Of a stretch of 64,000 nt of DNA, positions 54,054-62,950 are shown piece after piece. Where the stretch lies: positions 9,911 through 73,910 of the forward strand of contig JBBQNN010000010.1 in the NCBI GenBank assembly GCA_038329965.1, written 5' to 3'. This DNA comes from QHCA01 sp003244095 (GTDB taxonomy: Bacteria > Actinomycetota > Actinomycetes > Mycobacteriales > QHCA01). Under the pieces are notes generated by a model. It was not told where the DNA came from, made no database searches, and saw nothing but the letters and a program-made list of their open reading frames with translations. The position numbers and the translations under genes were made by a program. The first letter of the stretch is position 1, and every line of letters starts with the position of its first letter.

Positions 54054-55937
54054 ATGATCGCCGAACAGCAGACCCCGCGGAGACGACGGCTCGGGGAGGT
54101 ACTTGTCGAGCAGGGCGTGCTGAACGAGGCGCAGCTGGACACGGCCCTGTCCGCGCAGATGCAGACTCCCGCGGGCGTCGGGCGGCAACGTCTCGGAACC
54201 ACCGTCATCAGCCTCGGGCTGGCTACCGAACGTCAGATCGCCCGCGCCCTGGCCACCGCGCTCACCCTGGAATTGGCCGACCTGGGTCGAGCCCCGCTCG
54301 ACTCGACCGCCGCTCGGCTGCTCCCCCGGGCCATGGCCCAGCGTCACGAGTGTCTCGTCCTCGCCATCGACGGCGGCAAGATCACCGTAGCAACCAGCGA
54401 CCCGACGAACGTGGTCGCGATGGACGACATCCGGCTGCACACCGGCGCCACCGAGATAGTGCTCAAGGTCGCCACAGCCACCCAGGTGAGGGAGGGCCTG
54501 GGCCGCGCCTGGAGCCTGAGCAGCGATTCCTCCGGAGTCGTACCGCTGCCGGCCGAAGTCGAGCTCGAGATGCCCGACGAGATATCCGAGGTCGATGCCG
54601 CACCGGTCGTTCGCCTGGTCAACGCCGTGCTTGGCGACGCGGTGCGTGCCCGGGCCAGCGACGTCCACATCGAACCGCAGCAGACGGAGTTGCGGGTGCG
54701 CTACCGGGTCGACGGGGTTCTCCGGCAGGTGATGACGGTCCCTCGCGGCTCGACAGCGGCAATGGTCAGCCGGATCAAGATCCTGGCCGGGCTGGACATC
54801 GCCGAGCGCCGCCGGCCGCAGGACGGCCGGACCCGGATCCAGGCCGACGGCACGATGATCGACGTGCGAGTCAGCACGCTGCCCACCATGCACGGCGAGA
54901 AGGTGGTGCTGCGGCTGCTCGCCCGGGCCGACGACATCCCGGGGCTGGACCGCTGCGGCCTGACGCCGGAACAACTTCCGATCATGCGCGGGGCGCTGTC
55001 CTCGCCGCAGGGGCTGGTGATCATCTGCGGCCCGACCGGGTCGGGCAAGACGTCGACGCTGTACGCGGCCCTGAAGGAGATCTCCGACATCGAGCACAAC
55101 GTCGTGACGCTGGAAGACCCGGTCGAGCTGCAACTGCCCGGCATCAGCCAGGTGCAGGTACACGAGGCTTCCGGCCTGACCTTTGCGCGTGGCCTGCGTT
55201 CGGTGCTGCGCCAGGACCCCGATGTCGTGCTGGTCGGGGAGGCCCGCGACACCGAGACCGCGGAGCTGGCCCTGCAGGCCTCACTGACCGGCCACCTGGT
55301 CCTGACCACTCTGCACACCAACGATGCCGTCTCGGCCGTGACCCGGCTGGTGGAGATGGGCGCGGACGCGTTCCTGCTCGCCTCCTGCCTGACGCTGGTG
55401 GTCGCGCAGCGGCTTGTCCGGCTGCCGTGCGAAAGCTGCGCGGAGGCCTACCTCCCCGACCCTGACGTCCTGCACCTGCTCGGTCTCACTGCGGAGGACC
55501 TCGAGGACGCCACCCCCCGGCGGGGCGCCGGCTGCGGCGACTGTGGAGACACCGGCTACAAGGGCCGGTCCGGCATCTTCGAGCTGCTACCGATCACCGA
55601 GGCACTGCGGGCCGTGCTCCACGCGTCACCCACCGAAGCCGCTGTCGGCGCGGCAGCCCGCGAGGCGGGCGTCCGCTCGCTGCGCAGTGCGGCCGTTGCC
55701 CGGGCCAAGCAGGGAATGACGACGTTCGAAGAGGCGCTGCGGGTCAGCCATGCCGACACCGACGTGGGGTTGCGCTGCCCCGGCTGCACGCGCGTCATCA
55801 GCCTGGGCATGGTGGCCTGCCCGTGGTGTGCGACCGACCTCGAGTCGGGCCGGTGCGCCGGGTGTGAGCGCATGCTCGAGCCGGAGTGGAAGCTGTGCCC
55901 CTGGTGCCGCACGGTGGCAGGCGCGCCGGCCGCCTGA
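54054..55937 (+). CDS. PilB/GspE-like assembly ATPase with C-terminal double zinc ribbon
   Basis: A 627-residue ATPase. It has the MshE/GspE N domain (RLGEVLVEQGVLNEAQL), a linker, and the catalytic core with Walker A GPTGSGKT at about residue 326. Further motifs are the Asp box, Walker B region VVLVGEARDTETAELAL, His box TLHTNDA and the zinc CxxC pairs CESC/CGDC. Beyond the normal end it carries CPGC, CPWC, CAGC and CPWC, a double zinc ribbon. No pilin, PilC, PilT or PilM gene is nearby. The start is uncertain; a GTG at 53982 overlaps the DUF1003 gene. Confidence 0.88.
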   Translation: MIAEQQTPRRRRLGEVLVEQGVLNEAQLDTALSAQMQTPAGVGRQRLGTTVISLGLATERQIARALATALTLELADLGRAPLDSTAARLLPRAMAQRHECLVLAIDGGKITVATSDPTNVVAMDDIRLHTGATEIVLKVATATQVREGLGRAWSLSSDSSGVVPLPAEVELEMPDEISEVDAAPVVRLVNAVLGDAVRARASDVHIEPQQTELRVRYRVDGVLRQVMTVPRGSTAAMVSRIKILAGLDIAERRRPQDGRTRIQADGTMIDVRVSTLPTMHGEKVVLRLLARADDIPGLDRCGLTPEQLPIMRGALSSPQGLVIICGPTGSGKTSTLYAALKEISDIEHNVVTLEDPVELQLPGISQVQVHEASGLTFARGLRSVLRQDPDVVLVGEARDTETAELALQASLTGHLVLTTLHTNDAVSAVTRLVEMGADAFLLASCLTLVVAQRLVRLPCESCAEAYLPDPDVLHLLGLTAEDLEDATPRRGAGCGDCGDTGYKGRSGIFELLPITEALRAVLHASPTEAAVGAAAREAGVRSLRSAAVARAKQGMTTFEEALRVSHADTDVGLRCPGCTRVISLGMVACPWCATDLESGRCAGCERMLEPEWKLCPWCRTVAGAPAA

Positions 55938-55988
55938 GGAAGCTGCCGACGTGGCCGCGCCGGCCCGCCCCCGTACTATGGCGTCATC

Positions 55989-57134
55989 ATGAGCGCCCCC
56001 GACACCCTGGCCGACCAGGTCCACGCCGCGCTAGCCACCGTCAGCGACCCCGAGATCAGGCGCCCGATCACCGAGATCGGCATGGTCAAGGGCGTGCAGA
56101 CCCACCCCGACGGGTCGGTCGACGTCGCCATCTACCTCACCATCGCCGCCTGCCCGCTCAAGGACCGGCTGACCGCCGACGTCACCTCCGCCGTCGCCCG
56201 GATCCCCGGCGTGACCGCCGTCCGGGTCGAGCTCGACGTGATGAGCCAGGAGCAGCGGCAAGCGCTGCAGTCGCAGTTGCGGGGCGGCACCCCGGTCAAG
56301 GAGATCCCGTTCGCCAAGCCGGGGTCGCTGACCCGGGTCTACGCCGTGGCCTCCGGTAAGGGTGGTGTCGGCAAGTCGACCGTGACCGTCAACCTCGCTG
56401 CCGCGCTGGCCCGGCGCGGGCTTTCCGTCGGTGTGGTCGATGCCGACATCTACGGCTTCTCGATTCCGCGGATGCTCGGGGTCACCGGCAGCCCCACCCA
56501 GGTCGAGCAGATGATCATGCCGCCGCAGGCACACGGCATCCGGGTGATCTCGATCGGGATGTTCACCAAGGGCAACACCGCCGTGGTCTGGCGCGGGCCG
56601 ATGCTGCACCGCGCGCTACAGCAGTTTCTCGCCGACGTGTTCTGGGGCGACCTCGACGTGCTACTCATGGACCTGCCGCCGGGCACCGGCGACATCGCCA
56701 TCTCCGTGGCCCAGCTGGTGCCGAGCGCGGAGATCCTCGTCGTCACCACCCCGCAGCAGGCGGCCGCCGAGGTGGCCGAGCGGGCCGGCTCGATCGCCCT
56801 GCAGACGCACCAGCAGATCGTCGGTGTCGTCGAGAACATGAGCTGGCTCGCGCAGCCCGACGGCAGCCGGCTGGAGCTGTTCGGCAGTGGCGGCGGCGGT
56901 CAGGTGGCAGCGTCGTTGTCGCAGCTGACCGGCGCGCCGGTGCCGCTGCTGGGGCAGGTGCCCATCGATGTCCGGCTGCGGGAGAGCGGCGACAACGGAC
57001 GGCCGCTCGTCCTCGACGATCCCTCCGCCCCCGCGGCTGCCGCCCTGCTGGCGGTGGCCGACGGGCTGGCGGCGCGCCAACGCGGGCTCGCGGGGCGGTC
57101 CCTGTCGCTGACGCCGGTCAGCTCGGGCGGCTGA
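55989..57134 (+). CDS. mrp: Mrp/NBP35-type P-loop ATPase (Fe-S carrier)
   Basis: A 381-residue protein. An N-terminal MIP18/DUF59 domain (residues 1-90) precedes the ParA-like ATPase with deviant Walker A GKGGVGKST, the MDLPPGTGD segment and ENMSW. Such proteins bind and deliver Fe-S clusters. The CxxC cluster motif of ApbC is replaced (region after ENMSW lacks Cys), as in other actinobacterial Mrp proteins. TACTAT nine bases before the ATG suggests little or no leader. Confidence 0.92.
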   Translation: MSAPDTLADQVHAALATVSDPEIRRPITEIGMVKGVQTHPDGSVDVAIYLTIAACPLKDRLTADVTSAVARIPGVTAVRVELDVMSQEQRQALQSQLRGGTPVKEIPFAKPGSLTRVYAVASGKGGVGKSTVTVNLAAALARRGLSVGVVDADIYGFSIPRMLGVTGSPTQVEQMIMPPQAHGIRVISIGMFTKGNTAVVWRGPMLHRALQQFLADVFWGDLDVLLMDLPPGTGDIAISVAQLVPSAEILVVTTPQQAAAEVAERAGSIALQTHQQIVGVVENMSWLAQPDGSRLELFGSGGGGQVAASLSQLTGAPVPLLGQVPIDVRLRESGDNGRPLVLDDPSAPAAAALLAVADGLAARQRGLAGRSLSLTPVSSGG

Positions 57135-57157
57135 GGGCGGCCGTCAGGTCGCGTGGG

Positions 57158-57508
57158 TCAGGTAGCGTCGGCGTCGTAGGGCGCCCGCTCGTCCTCGGCC
57201 AGTGGCCGCTGCGCCGCGCGGTTCGGCTGCCGTACAACGGCGGGCGGGGTGTCACTGAGCAGGTCCTCACCGTCGAACAGGTTCTTGCGGATGAACGTCT
57301 TGGGATTCAGCGAAGCCAGGTCGAGGTCGCCGAGCTCAGGCCCGAGCTCGGCCTGCAGGTCCGACCTGGCGTTGTCGGCCATCTGGCGCAGCGTGCGGAG
57401 CATGCGGCCGGCCTCCGCCGCCATCTTGGGCAGCCGCTCGGGCCCGAAGACGAACAGCGCGATGACGACGAGAAGGGCGACCTCGGGCCACCCCAGCGAG
57501 TTGAACAC
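57158..57508 (-). CDS. tatB: Sec-independent protein translocase TatB
   Basis: A 116-residue Tat subunit that receives twin-arginine precursors. Its N-terminal membrane helix and hinge (FNSLGWPEVALLVVIALFVFGPERLPKMAAEAG) with the conserved Glu and FGPE(R)LP motif are diagnostic. An amphipathic helix and an acidic tail follow. The GTG start lies 24 bp downstream of the htrA stop. TatA and TatC are not in the window. Confidence 0.92.
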   Translation of the reverse strand: MFNSLGWPEVALLVVIALFVFGPERLPKMAAEAGRMLRTLRQMADNARSDLQAELGPELGDLDLASLNPKTFIRKNLFDGEDLLSDTPPAVVRQPNRAAQRPLAEDERAPYDADAT

Positions 57509-57532
57509 GAGTCCAGAGTAGGCCGGTCCGGC

Positions 57533-58807
57533 CTACGCCGCGCCGAGGGTGACCGATGTGCTCTGCTTACGGCCGTCGCGGTAGTACGTAATCTTTACCG
57601 AGGAGCCCGGCTCCTGGGCACGGATCTGCGCGATCAGGGCGACCGGGTCGTCGACGTGCTTGCCGGCGAACTCCGTGATGATGTCGCCCTCTTTCAGGCC
57701 CGCCCTGGCCGCCGGGCCCCCCGAGGTGATCGCGCCGAGCGGGACGCCGGTGACCGAGCCGGTCGCCGCGTCCTTGACGGAGGCGCCGATGACCGTCCGG
57801 GTCGCCTTACCCGTCGCGATCAGCTGCTCGGCGACCCGCTTGGCCTGGTTGATCGGGATCGCGAAGCCCAGGCCGATGCTGCCGGCCTGCCCGCCGCCGG
57901 TGGCCAGCGTGGCGATTGCGGAGTTGACGCCGATGACCCGCGCGTCAGCGTCGAGCAGCGGTCCGCCGCTGTTGCCGGGGTTGATGGCCGCGTCGGTCTG
58001 GATCGCCGAGATGTAGGTCTGCGCAGGCTCGTTGCTGCTCTCGGCGCTGCCGGACTGCACCGGCCGGTCGAGGGCGCTGATGATGCCCGAGGTCACCGTA
58101 CCGGCAAGTCCCAGGGGTGAGCCGACCGCGACGACCGGGTCGCCCACCGCAACCGACGCGGTGGAGGAATCCCCCAGCGTCACCGGCTTGAGATCGGTCT
58201 TGGCCACCTTGACGACGGCGATGTCTGAGAACGGATCGTGCCCGACAATGGTGGCCGAGGTGGTGGAGCCGTCCTTGAACACCACCTTGATGTCGCCGCC
58301 GTTGACGGCCTTGGCGACCACGTGGTTGTTAGTGAGGATGAAGCCGTCCTTCTTGATCACGAAGCCGGATCCGGTGCCCTGGCTGCTGCCGTCCGTGGTC
58401 TGGATCGACACCACGCTGGGCAGGGTGGTCGCGGCGATGTCGGCGATCGAACCCGGCGCGCGGTTGGCCGCCGCCGGAGCGCCCAGCGCCGTGCCCTTGC
58501 GCGGCGCGAGGATGCCGTTGTTCGAGTCCCGGGTGAGCGCGTACGTCCCGGCACCGGCCGCGCCACCGGAGATGAGCCCGGTGAGGAGCGCCACGGCGAT
58601 CACGACACCCATGCGGGGCCGCAGCGTGGACCCGGGCGCGGGGGAAGTCGGCGCGGGCGGCGCCCATGGAGCGCGGGGCAGTTGCTGGGTCGGCGTCGTG
58701 AAGCTGGGCGAGCGCGGGTCGCGCCACGGCTCGTTCTGCGCACCATGGGCCCACCACGGCGACTCCTGGCGGGGGCCAGGCTGCTGGCCGTACGGATTCT
58801 GGGTCAT
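57533..58807 (-). CDS. htrA: HtrA/DegP-like trypsin-type serine protease with PDZ domain
   Basis: A 424-residue envelope protease. A cytoplasmic Pro/Gln-rich arm leads to one membrane helix (about residues 66-90), then the protease domain with catalytic His162 (TNNHVVAKA), Asp195 (SDIAVVK) and Ser280 (NPGNSGGPLL), and a C-terminal PDZ domain (about 335-424). It degrades damaged exported proteins. It is part of the sigE regulon block: sigE, anti-sigma, RseB-like, htrA, tatB, all on the minus strand. Confidence 0.95.
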   Translation of the reverse strand: MTQNPYGQQPGPRQESPWWAHGAQNEPWRDPRSPSFTTPTQQLPRAPWAPPAPTSPAPGSTLRPRMGVVIAVALLTGLISGGAAGAGTYALTRDSNNGILAPRKGTALGAPAAANRAPGSIADIAATTLPSVVSIQTTDGSSQGTGSGFVIKKDGFILTNNHVVAKAVNGGDIKVVFKDGSTTSATIVGHDPFSDIAVVKVAKTDLKPVTLGDSSTASVAVGDPVVAVGSPLGLAGTVTSGIISALDRPVQSGSAESSNEPAQTYISAIQTDAAINPGNSGGPLLDADARVIGVNSAIATLATGGGQAGSIGLGFAIPINQAKRVAEQLIATGKATRTVIGASVKDAATGSVTGVPLGAITSGGPAARAGLKEGDIITEFAGKHVDDPVALIAQIRAQEPGSSVKITYYRDGRKQSTSVTLGAA

Positions 58808-58902
58808 GGTGGTCGGATCCCCTCTGCACTGCGGTCAGGTATGACTGTGCCGTGTCGGGTGTGAAATCCCGGTCAGCCGCCCTGTGCCGCTCTCAGCCCC
58901 GC

Positions 58903-60006
58903 TCAGGAAGTGGGGTCCACCCAGGATCCCATCCGGGCCAGTCCGCGGCGAATCCGGTGCCCGAAACTCTCCCGCGCCGAGCCCGTGAAGGCGGCCACCG
59001 TGGCGGTGACGACGGCATCCGGGGCGTCGGCGACCGCGGTGTGCACCCAGCCGCCCTGGGACCACACGACCCGCCCGCTCAGGCCGGGACGGGTCCAGAC
59101 CGGGGTGCCGGCCAGCCGCACCGGCTGCCAGCCCTTGATCGAGTCGGGGTTGAGCCGACCGGGCTGGCTGAACACCGACACGGCGAAGAGCCCGTCGGTG
59201 TAGCTCAGGTGCAGCACCCCGAGGTGGCTCCGGGCGTCGAACAGCTCCAGGCCTCCCGCCCGCTCAGGCGCCTGCCAGCCGGCGCGCCGCAGGTCGGCGA
59301 TCTCAGGGGCGCCGAGGGAGGCGCCCGTGTCCCGGGCGGCAGCCTGACTGGGGGCGGCCCATGGCTGGGGCACCGACATGGCGACGTTGACGAAGGCCGC
59401 AGCGCGGACCGTGCGCCCGCTGCGGTCGTAGAGCTCGCGCCGCAGGACCAGCCCGCTGAGCTGGTCGAGCCAGAAACGGCCTACCACGGCGGAGCTCCCC
59501 CGCGGCCGGGCCTCCACCACCTCGGCCGGGTGCCCCGCGCACTGGCTCGGCTGGTCAGTCACCGACAACGCGTAGTAGCGCTCGAGCACGGCCAGCGCCC
59601 GCGGGTCGAGAGCCGCCGCAGCCTGATCGTCGGCGGGCCTGGCGGCGTTGGCCCCGGACAGCCGGGCCAGCACGCCGTGCCCTGGCAGGTGCTGCAGGTC
59701 GACGACCACGCTCGATGTGCCCGCGGTCGACCAGCTGGTGACGAACTGGGTGCCGGAGTAGGCCTGGTTGGCGCCCGCCGCGGCTGCCCGACGCAGGAGT
59801 GCGATGGCCCGCAATTCCGTTGTGCTCATCGGCCCGGTGGTCGGGGTAGGGCTCGCACGCAGCGTCATCGACACGCTGCGCGAGCCCGGCGGGATCGCGC
59901 CCACCGGCAACTCGCCGGCCACCAGTGCCGGCAGGGCGATGCCGCCCAGTGCGCCCGCTCCGACGACCAGGGCGAACGCTCGCGCCGTACGCAGCGCGAC
60001 ACTCAT
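58903..60006 (-). CDS. RseB/MucB-like sigma-E regulatory protein
   Basis: A 367-residue exported protein. An N-terminal hydrophobic segment (LVVGAGALGGIALPALV) acts as signal or anchor. The body matches RseB-type regulators (SGTQFVTSW, FWLDQLSGLVLRRELYDRSG), which bind lipoproteins and modulate the anti-sigma factor. It overlaps the anti-sigma gene by four bases. In actinobacteria this gene is consistently placed between the anti-sigma factor and htrA. Confidence 0.85.
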   Translation of the reverse strand: MSVALRTARAFALVVGAGALGGIALPALVAGELPVGAIPPGSRSVSMTLRASPTPTTGPMSTTELRAIALLRRAAAAGANQAYSGTQFVTSWSTAGTSSVVVDLQHLPGHGVLARLSGANAARPADDQAAAALDPRALAVLERYYALSVTDQPSQCAGHPAEVVEARPRGSSAVVGRFWLDQLSGLVLRRELYDRSGRTVRAAAFVNVAMSVPQPWAAPSQAAARDTGASLGAPEIADLRRAGWQAPERAGGLELFDARSHLGVLHLSYTDGLFAVSVFSQPGRLNPDSIKGWQPVRLAGTPVWTRPGLSGRVVWSQGGWVHTAVADAPDAVVTATVAAFTGSARESFGHRIRRGLARMGSWVDPTS

Positions 60007-60590
60007 CGATCAGCGGATACGGACATCACGGCCCCGGCCGCCGGGTCTGCACCGGGGAACCCCCCGGTCGTCTGCGTGTGCTCGACCGTGTAGCGGAAGA
60101 CGGCGGGTGTCACTGCGGGACCGCGGTCCCGGGTGGGCCCGAGGGTCACGACGACGACGGCGACGCCCATGGCAAGAGCGGTCACCCCGCCGGCGAGCCG
60201 ACGGGTCCGGCGACCGCCCGAGCGCGTGGGCGGGGTGTCCGGCCCAGGCTTGGTCGCCGGCCGGCGGGTCCGGATGACCCGCCGGGGCGGTAGGACGGCG
60301 GCGACGCCGGCAGCGCGGAGGGCGGGGCGACCGGACGGGACGACCACGCGCGAGTCGGGCGCCCCGGCAGCCGTGCCGATGTCCCGCAGGCGCTGCGCCA
60401 GACCGGGTGGCAGATCCGGCTCGGCGAAGCGTTGGAGCCGGTCCTTGACGCGGCGCTGGTCGTCGAGGGCGCTGCGGCACCGGGCGCAGCCGGCCACGTG
60501 GGCCAGGGCCTGGTCGCGGGTGGAGCTGCTCAACGCGCCGTCGACGAGGCCGGCAGCAAGGTCACCGAGATGTCCGTCACGCGAGCTCAT
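60003..60590 (-). CDS. rseA: Zinc anti-sigma factor (ZAS/zf-HC2)
   Basis: A 195-residue single-pass membrane protein. The N-terminal zinc motif HVAGCARC lies within the HLGDLAAGLVDGALSS helix and binds SigE; a membrane helix (LAGGVTALAMGVAVVVVTL) follows at about residues 132-150, with an extracytoplasmic C-terminus where RseB-like protein could bind. ATGA overlaps couple it to sigE and to the RseB-like gene. Oxidation or proteolysis would release SigE. Confidence 0.92.
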   Translation of the reverse strand: MSSRDGHLGDLAAGLVDGALSSSTRDQALAHVAGCARCRSALDDQRRVKDRLQRFAEPDLPPGLAQRLRDIGTAAGAPDSRVVVPSGRPALRAAGVAAVLPPRRVIRTRRPATKPGPDTPPTRSGGRRTRRLAGGVTALAMGVAVVVVTLGPTRDRGPAVTPAVFRYTVEHTQTTGGFPGADPAAGAVMSVSADR

Positions 60591-61195
60591 AGGGCGCTGC
60601 CCCCTGCCCGCGGCGCGCGCCGGCCCGGGCTGCGGTGGCTCAGCGCCCGCCGCAACTGGGCCCGGCCGCGGTGGATCCTGCTGCGGACGGTGCCCAGCTT
60701 GACGCCGAGCGTCGCCGCGATCTCCTCGTAGGACAGCCCCTCGATGTCGCAGAGCACCACGGCGGCCCGGAAGTCCGGGGGCAACGCGTCGAGTGCGGCC
60801 TGCACGTCGTCGTCGAGGTGGGTGTCCTCGTAAAGCTGTTCGGGGGTGCGCTCGCGGCCGGGGATGCGCTCGCTGTCGTCGGGCAAGGCGTCGAAACGGA
60901 TGCGCTGGGCCCGGCGCACCCGATCGAGGAACAGGTTGGTGGTGATCCGGTGCAGCCAGCCCTCGAAGGTGCCCGGGGTGTAGTCGGCAAGGGAGCGGAA
61001 GACGCGCACGAACACGTCATGCGTCAGGTCCTCCGCGTCGTGCTTGTTGCCGGTGAGGCGGTAGGCCAGCCGGTAGACCCGGGCCGAGTGCAGCCGGACT
61101 ACCTCGTCCCAGGTGGGCGGCACCCAGGCCACGGGGCTGTCGGACACCATGTTGCTGACGCCTCCACCCCAGGTTGCCGACACGGTCGCCACCAT
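60587..61195 (-). CDS. sigE: ECF sigma factor SigE
   Basis: A 202-residue extracytoplasmic-function sigma factor. Region 2 (HSARVYRLAYRLTGNKHDAEDLTHDVFVRV) and region 4 (GLSYEEIAATLGVKLGTVRSRIHRGRAQLR) are complete. It drives envelope-stress genes. The ATG at 61195 has GAGG upstream; a second ATG 45 bases on is possible. A GGAAC-N17-CGTT promoter 78 bp upstream on the same strand indicates autoregulation. Confidence 0.95.
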   Translation of the reverse strand: MVATVSATWGGGVSNMVSDSPVAWVPPTWDEVVRLHSARVYRLAYRLTGNKHDAEDLTHDVFVRVFRSLADYTPGTFEGWLHRITTNLFLDRVRRAQRIRFDALPDDSERIPGRERTPEQLYEDTHLDDDVQAALDALPPDFRAAVVLCDIEGLSYEEIAATLGVKLGTVRSRIHRGRAQLRRALSHRSPGRRAPRAGGSAL

Positions 61196-61269
61196 GGTGC
61201 CTCGCTCCTCGTCTCCGGGCCAACCCCGGCCGGATCGTGTCTCAGGGGTGGGTGAGCCGTACTCCCTCG

Positions 61270-61299
61270 GGGAACGGGTGCGGACCGCGATGCGTTCCC
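61270..61299. promoter_or_regulatory. Symmetric sigma-E-type promoter
   Basis: GGGAACG (61270-61276) and CGTTCCC (61293-61299) are mirror images. Read on either strand the sequence gives GGAAC-N17-CGTT, the ECF sigma-E pattern. The minus-strand copy points at sigE (ATG 61195), the plus-strand copy at the GAF-ANTAR gene (ATG 61501). One element could thus drive both directions. Confidence 0.7.
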
Positions 61300-61500
61300 G
61301 GCCGCCTCTGGTGAATTGGATCTTCCTGCCCGGCATTTCGGGCTAGGCGTAGGGTGGGAACGACCGGTTGTCCGCTGATCGGCATCTGGCGCGCTTGCGC
61401 TTCCCCGCCTCGGCTCTGTCACCGGAACGGGTTGGTCCTTCTGGTCCTTCGGGATCGGTGGCCATACTGTCGCGGCGGCAGCCGCACGATCGGGCCGACG
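61300..61500 (+). other. Leader region of the GAF-ANTAR gene
   Basis: No gene. It contains a 9-nt tandem duplication (GGTCCTTC at 61434-61441 and again at 61443-61450) and CATACT at 61463-61468. If the sigma-E-type promoter is used, the leader is about 200 nt. Confidence 0.45.
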
Positions 61501-62247
61501 ATGACCACGCTCGCGTATCCGCCGAACTCTCCGCCCGATTTCGCCCCCGCGCTGGCCGAGCTCACGGCGCTGCTGCTGTCCGACTCACGCCTCGAGGAGC
61601 TCCTCCAGCAACTGGCGGGGCTGGCCGCCGGCGGCCTCGTCGGTGTGCAGGCCTGCGGGGTCACCATGGACCTCGACGGCCGTCCCCACACCGTGGCCTC
61701 GACGTCGGCCCAGGCCGCCGCGGTAGACGAGTTGCAGTACACCGGCAAGTCCGGGCCCTGCGTCGAGGCGCTGTTGACCGGCCACACGGTGACCGTCTCC
61801 GACTGCCGCACCGATGCCCGGTGGGACGGCTTCGGAGCGGCCGCGGCCGGACTCGGGGTGCACTGCGTCCTGTCCCTCCCCCTGTTCTTGGGTGAACGCG
61901 TCGTAGGTGTGCTCAATCTGTACGGCGGCGCCGCGCACGAGTTCGCCGACGCGGAGATCGGCCGGGGTCAACTGTTGGCCGCCCAGGGCGCCCTCGTGCT
62001 CGCGGCCGCGGCCCGCCACAGCGACCAGGTGGACCTGACCGCGCACCTGCGGGCCGCGCTGACCAGCCGGGCGGTGATCGACCAGGCGATCGGGGTGACC
62101 ATGGCCCGGCACCGCTGCGGCCCGGCAGAGGGTTTCGAGCGGCTGCGCGGCATGTCGCAGGACCGCAACGTGAAGCTGCGGCTGATCGCCACCGAAATTG
62201 TCACCACCGTGCAGTTGCCGGAGCAGGCCGGCCCGGCCAGTCGATAG
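61501..62247 (+). CDS. GAF-ANTAR RNA-binding antiterminator
   Basis: A 248-residue regulator. The GAF domain (about residues 30-170) has QYTGKSGPCVEALLTGHTVTVSD and FLGERVVGVLNLY. The C-terminal ANTAR helices include SRAVIDQAIGVTMARHRCGPAEGFERL, with conserved Ala/hydrophobic positions. ANTAR proteins bind RNA hairpins to prevent termination after GAF sensing of a ligand or signal. It is divergent from sigE across the symmetric promoter and may be part of the stress response. Confidence 0.9.
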   Translation: MTTLAYPPNSPPDFAPALAELTALLLSDSRLEELLQQLAGLAAGGLVGVQACGVTMDLDGRPHTVASTSAQAAAVDELQYTGKSGPCVEALLTGHTVTVSDCRTDARWDGFGAAAAGLGVHCVLSLPLFLGERVVGVLNLYGGAAHEFADAEIGRGQLLAAQGALVLAAAARHSDQVDLTAHLRAALTSRAVIDQAIGVTMARHRCGPAEGFERLRGMSQDRNVKLRLIATEIVTTVQLPEQAGPASR

Positions 62248-62271
62248 TCTGGCGCGGACGAGGAGGTTCCC

Positions 62272-62943
62272 ATGCCGCCGGCCGCCCTGCCCCCGACCAC
62301 CCAGCCACCCAGTAACAGGACACCCGCCGCGGGGGACTACGCCGACACCTACATCGCGGAGGACGGAGCCCTGGCCGCCGCCCGGCGCCGGGCGACCGAG
62401 GTGGGTGTGGCGGGGATCGGCAGCGGCGGCGGGGCAGCGCTGCGGCTGCTCGCCGCGGCGGTCGACGCTCGCTCCGTCGTCGAGATCGGTACCGGCACCG
62501 GCGTGTCGGGTCTGTGGCTGCTACGCGGGATGCGGCCCGACGGCGTTCTCACCACGATCGACACCGAGGCCGAGCACCAGCGCCTGGCCCGCGAGGCCTT
62601 CACCGAGGCCGGGTTCGCGACGGCCCGGGCACGGACGATCACCGGCCGGGCGCTGGACGTGCTGCCGCGCCTGGCAGACGGCTCCTACGACCTGGTCTTC
62701 TGCGACGCGGTCAAGACCGAGTACCCCGAGTACCTCACCGAGGCCCTGCGCCTGCTGCGCCCCGGCGGCGTGGTGGCCCTGCACAACGCCCTGTCCGGCG
62801 GCAAGGTGGCCGACGGGTCCGCCCGCGACCCGGAGACGGTGTCGCTGCGCGAGGTCGCCCGGATGGTCCGCGACCACGACCACCTGGCCGCTGCCGTGCT
62901 CCCCGTCGGCGACGGCCTGCTGGCCGCCGTGCTGCGCAGTTAG
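62272..62943 (+). CDS. SAM-dependent O-methyltransferase (family 3)
   Basis: A 223-residue enzyme of the catechol/caffeoyl-CoA O-methyltransferase group. SAM motif I is VVEIGTGTGVSG; the metal/substrate motif DLVFCDAVKTEYPEYL and RPGGVVALHNALSGG follow. The start is preceded by GAGGAGG. The gene is frequently found beside sigE in actinobacteria. The acceptor is unknown; it may methylate small phenolics. Confidence 0.9.
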   Translation: MPPAALPPTTQPPSNRTPAAGDYADTYIAEDGALAAARRRATEVGVAGIGSGGGAALRLLAAAVDARSVVEIGTGTGVSGLWLLRGMRPDGVLTTIDTEAEHQRLAREAFTEAGFATARARTITGRALDVLPRLADGSYDLVFCDAVKTEYPEYLTEALRLLRPGGVVALHNALSGGKVADGSARDPETVSLREVARMVRDHDHLAAAVLPVGDGLLAAVLRS

Positions 62944-62950
62944 GCCGAGG

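Noticed and set aside
61423..61468. Second sigma-E-like promoter (GGAACG at 61423) before the GAF-ANTAR gene
   Set aside because: No CGTT or related -10 at the needed 16-17 bp distance.
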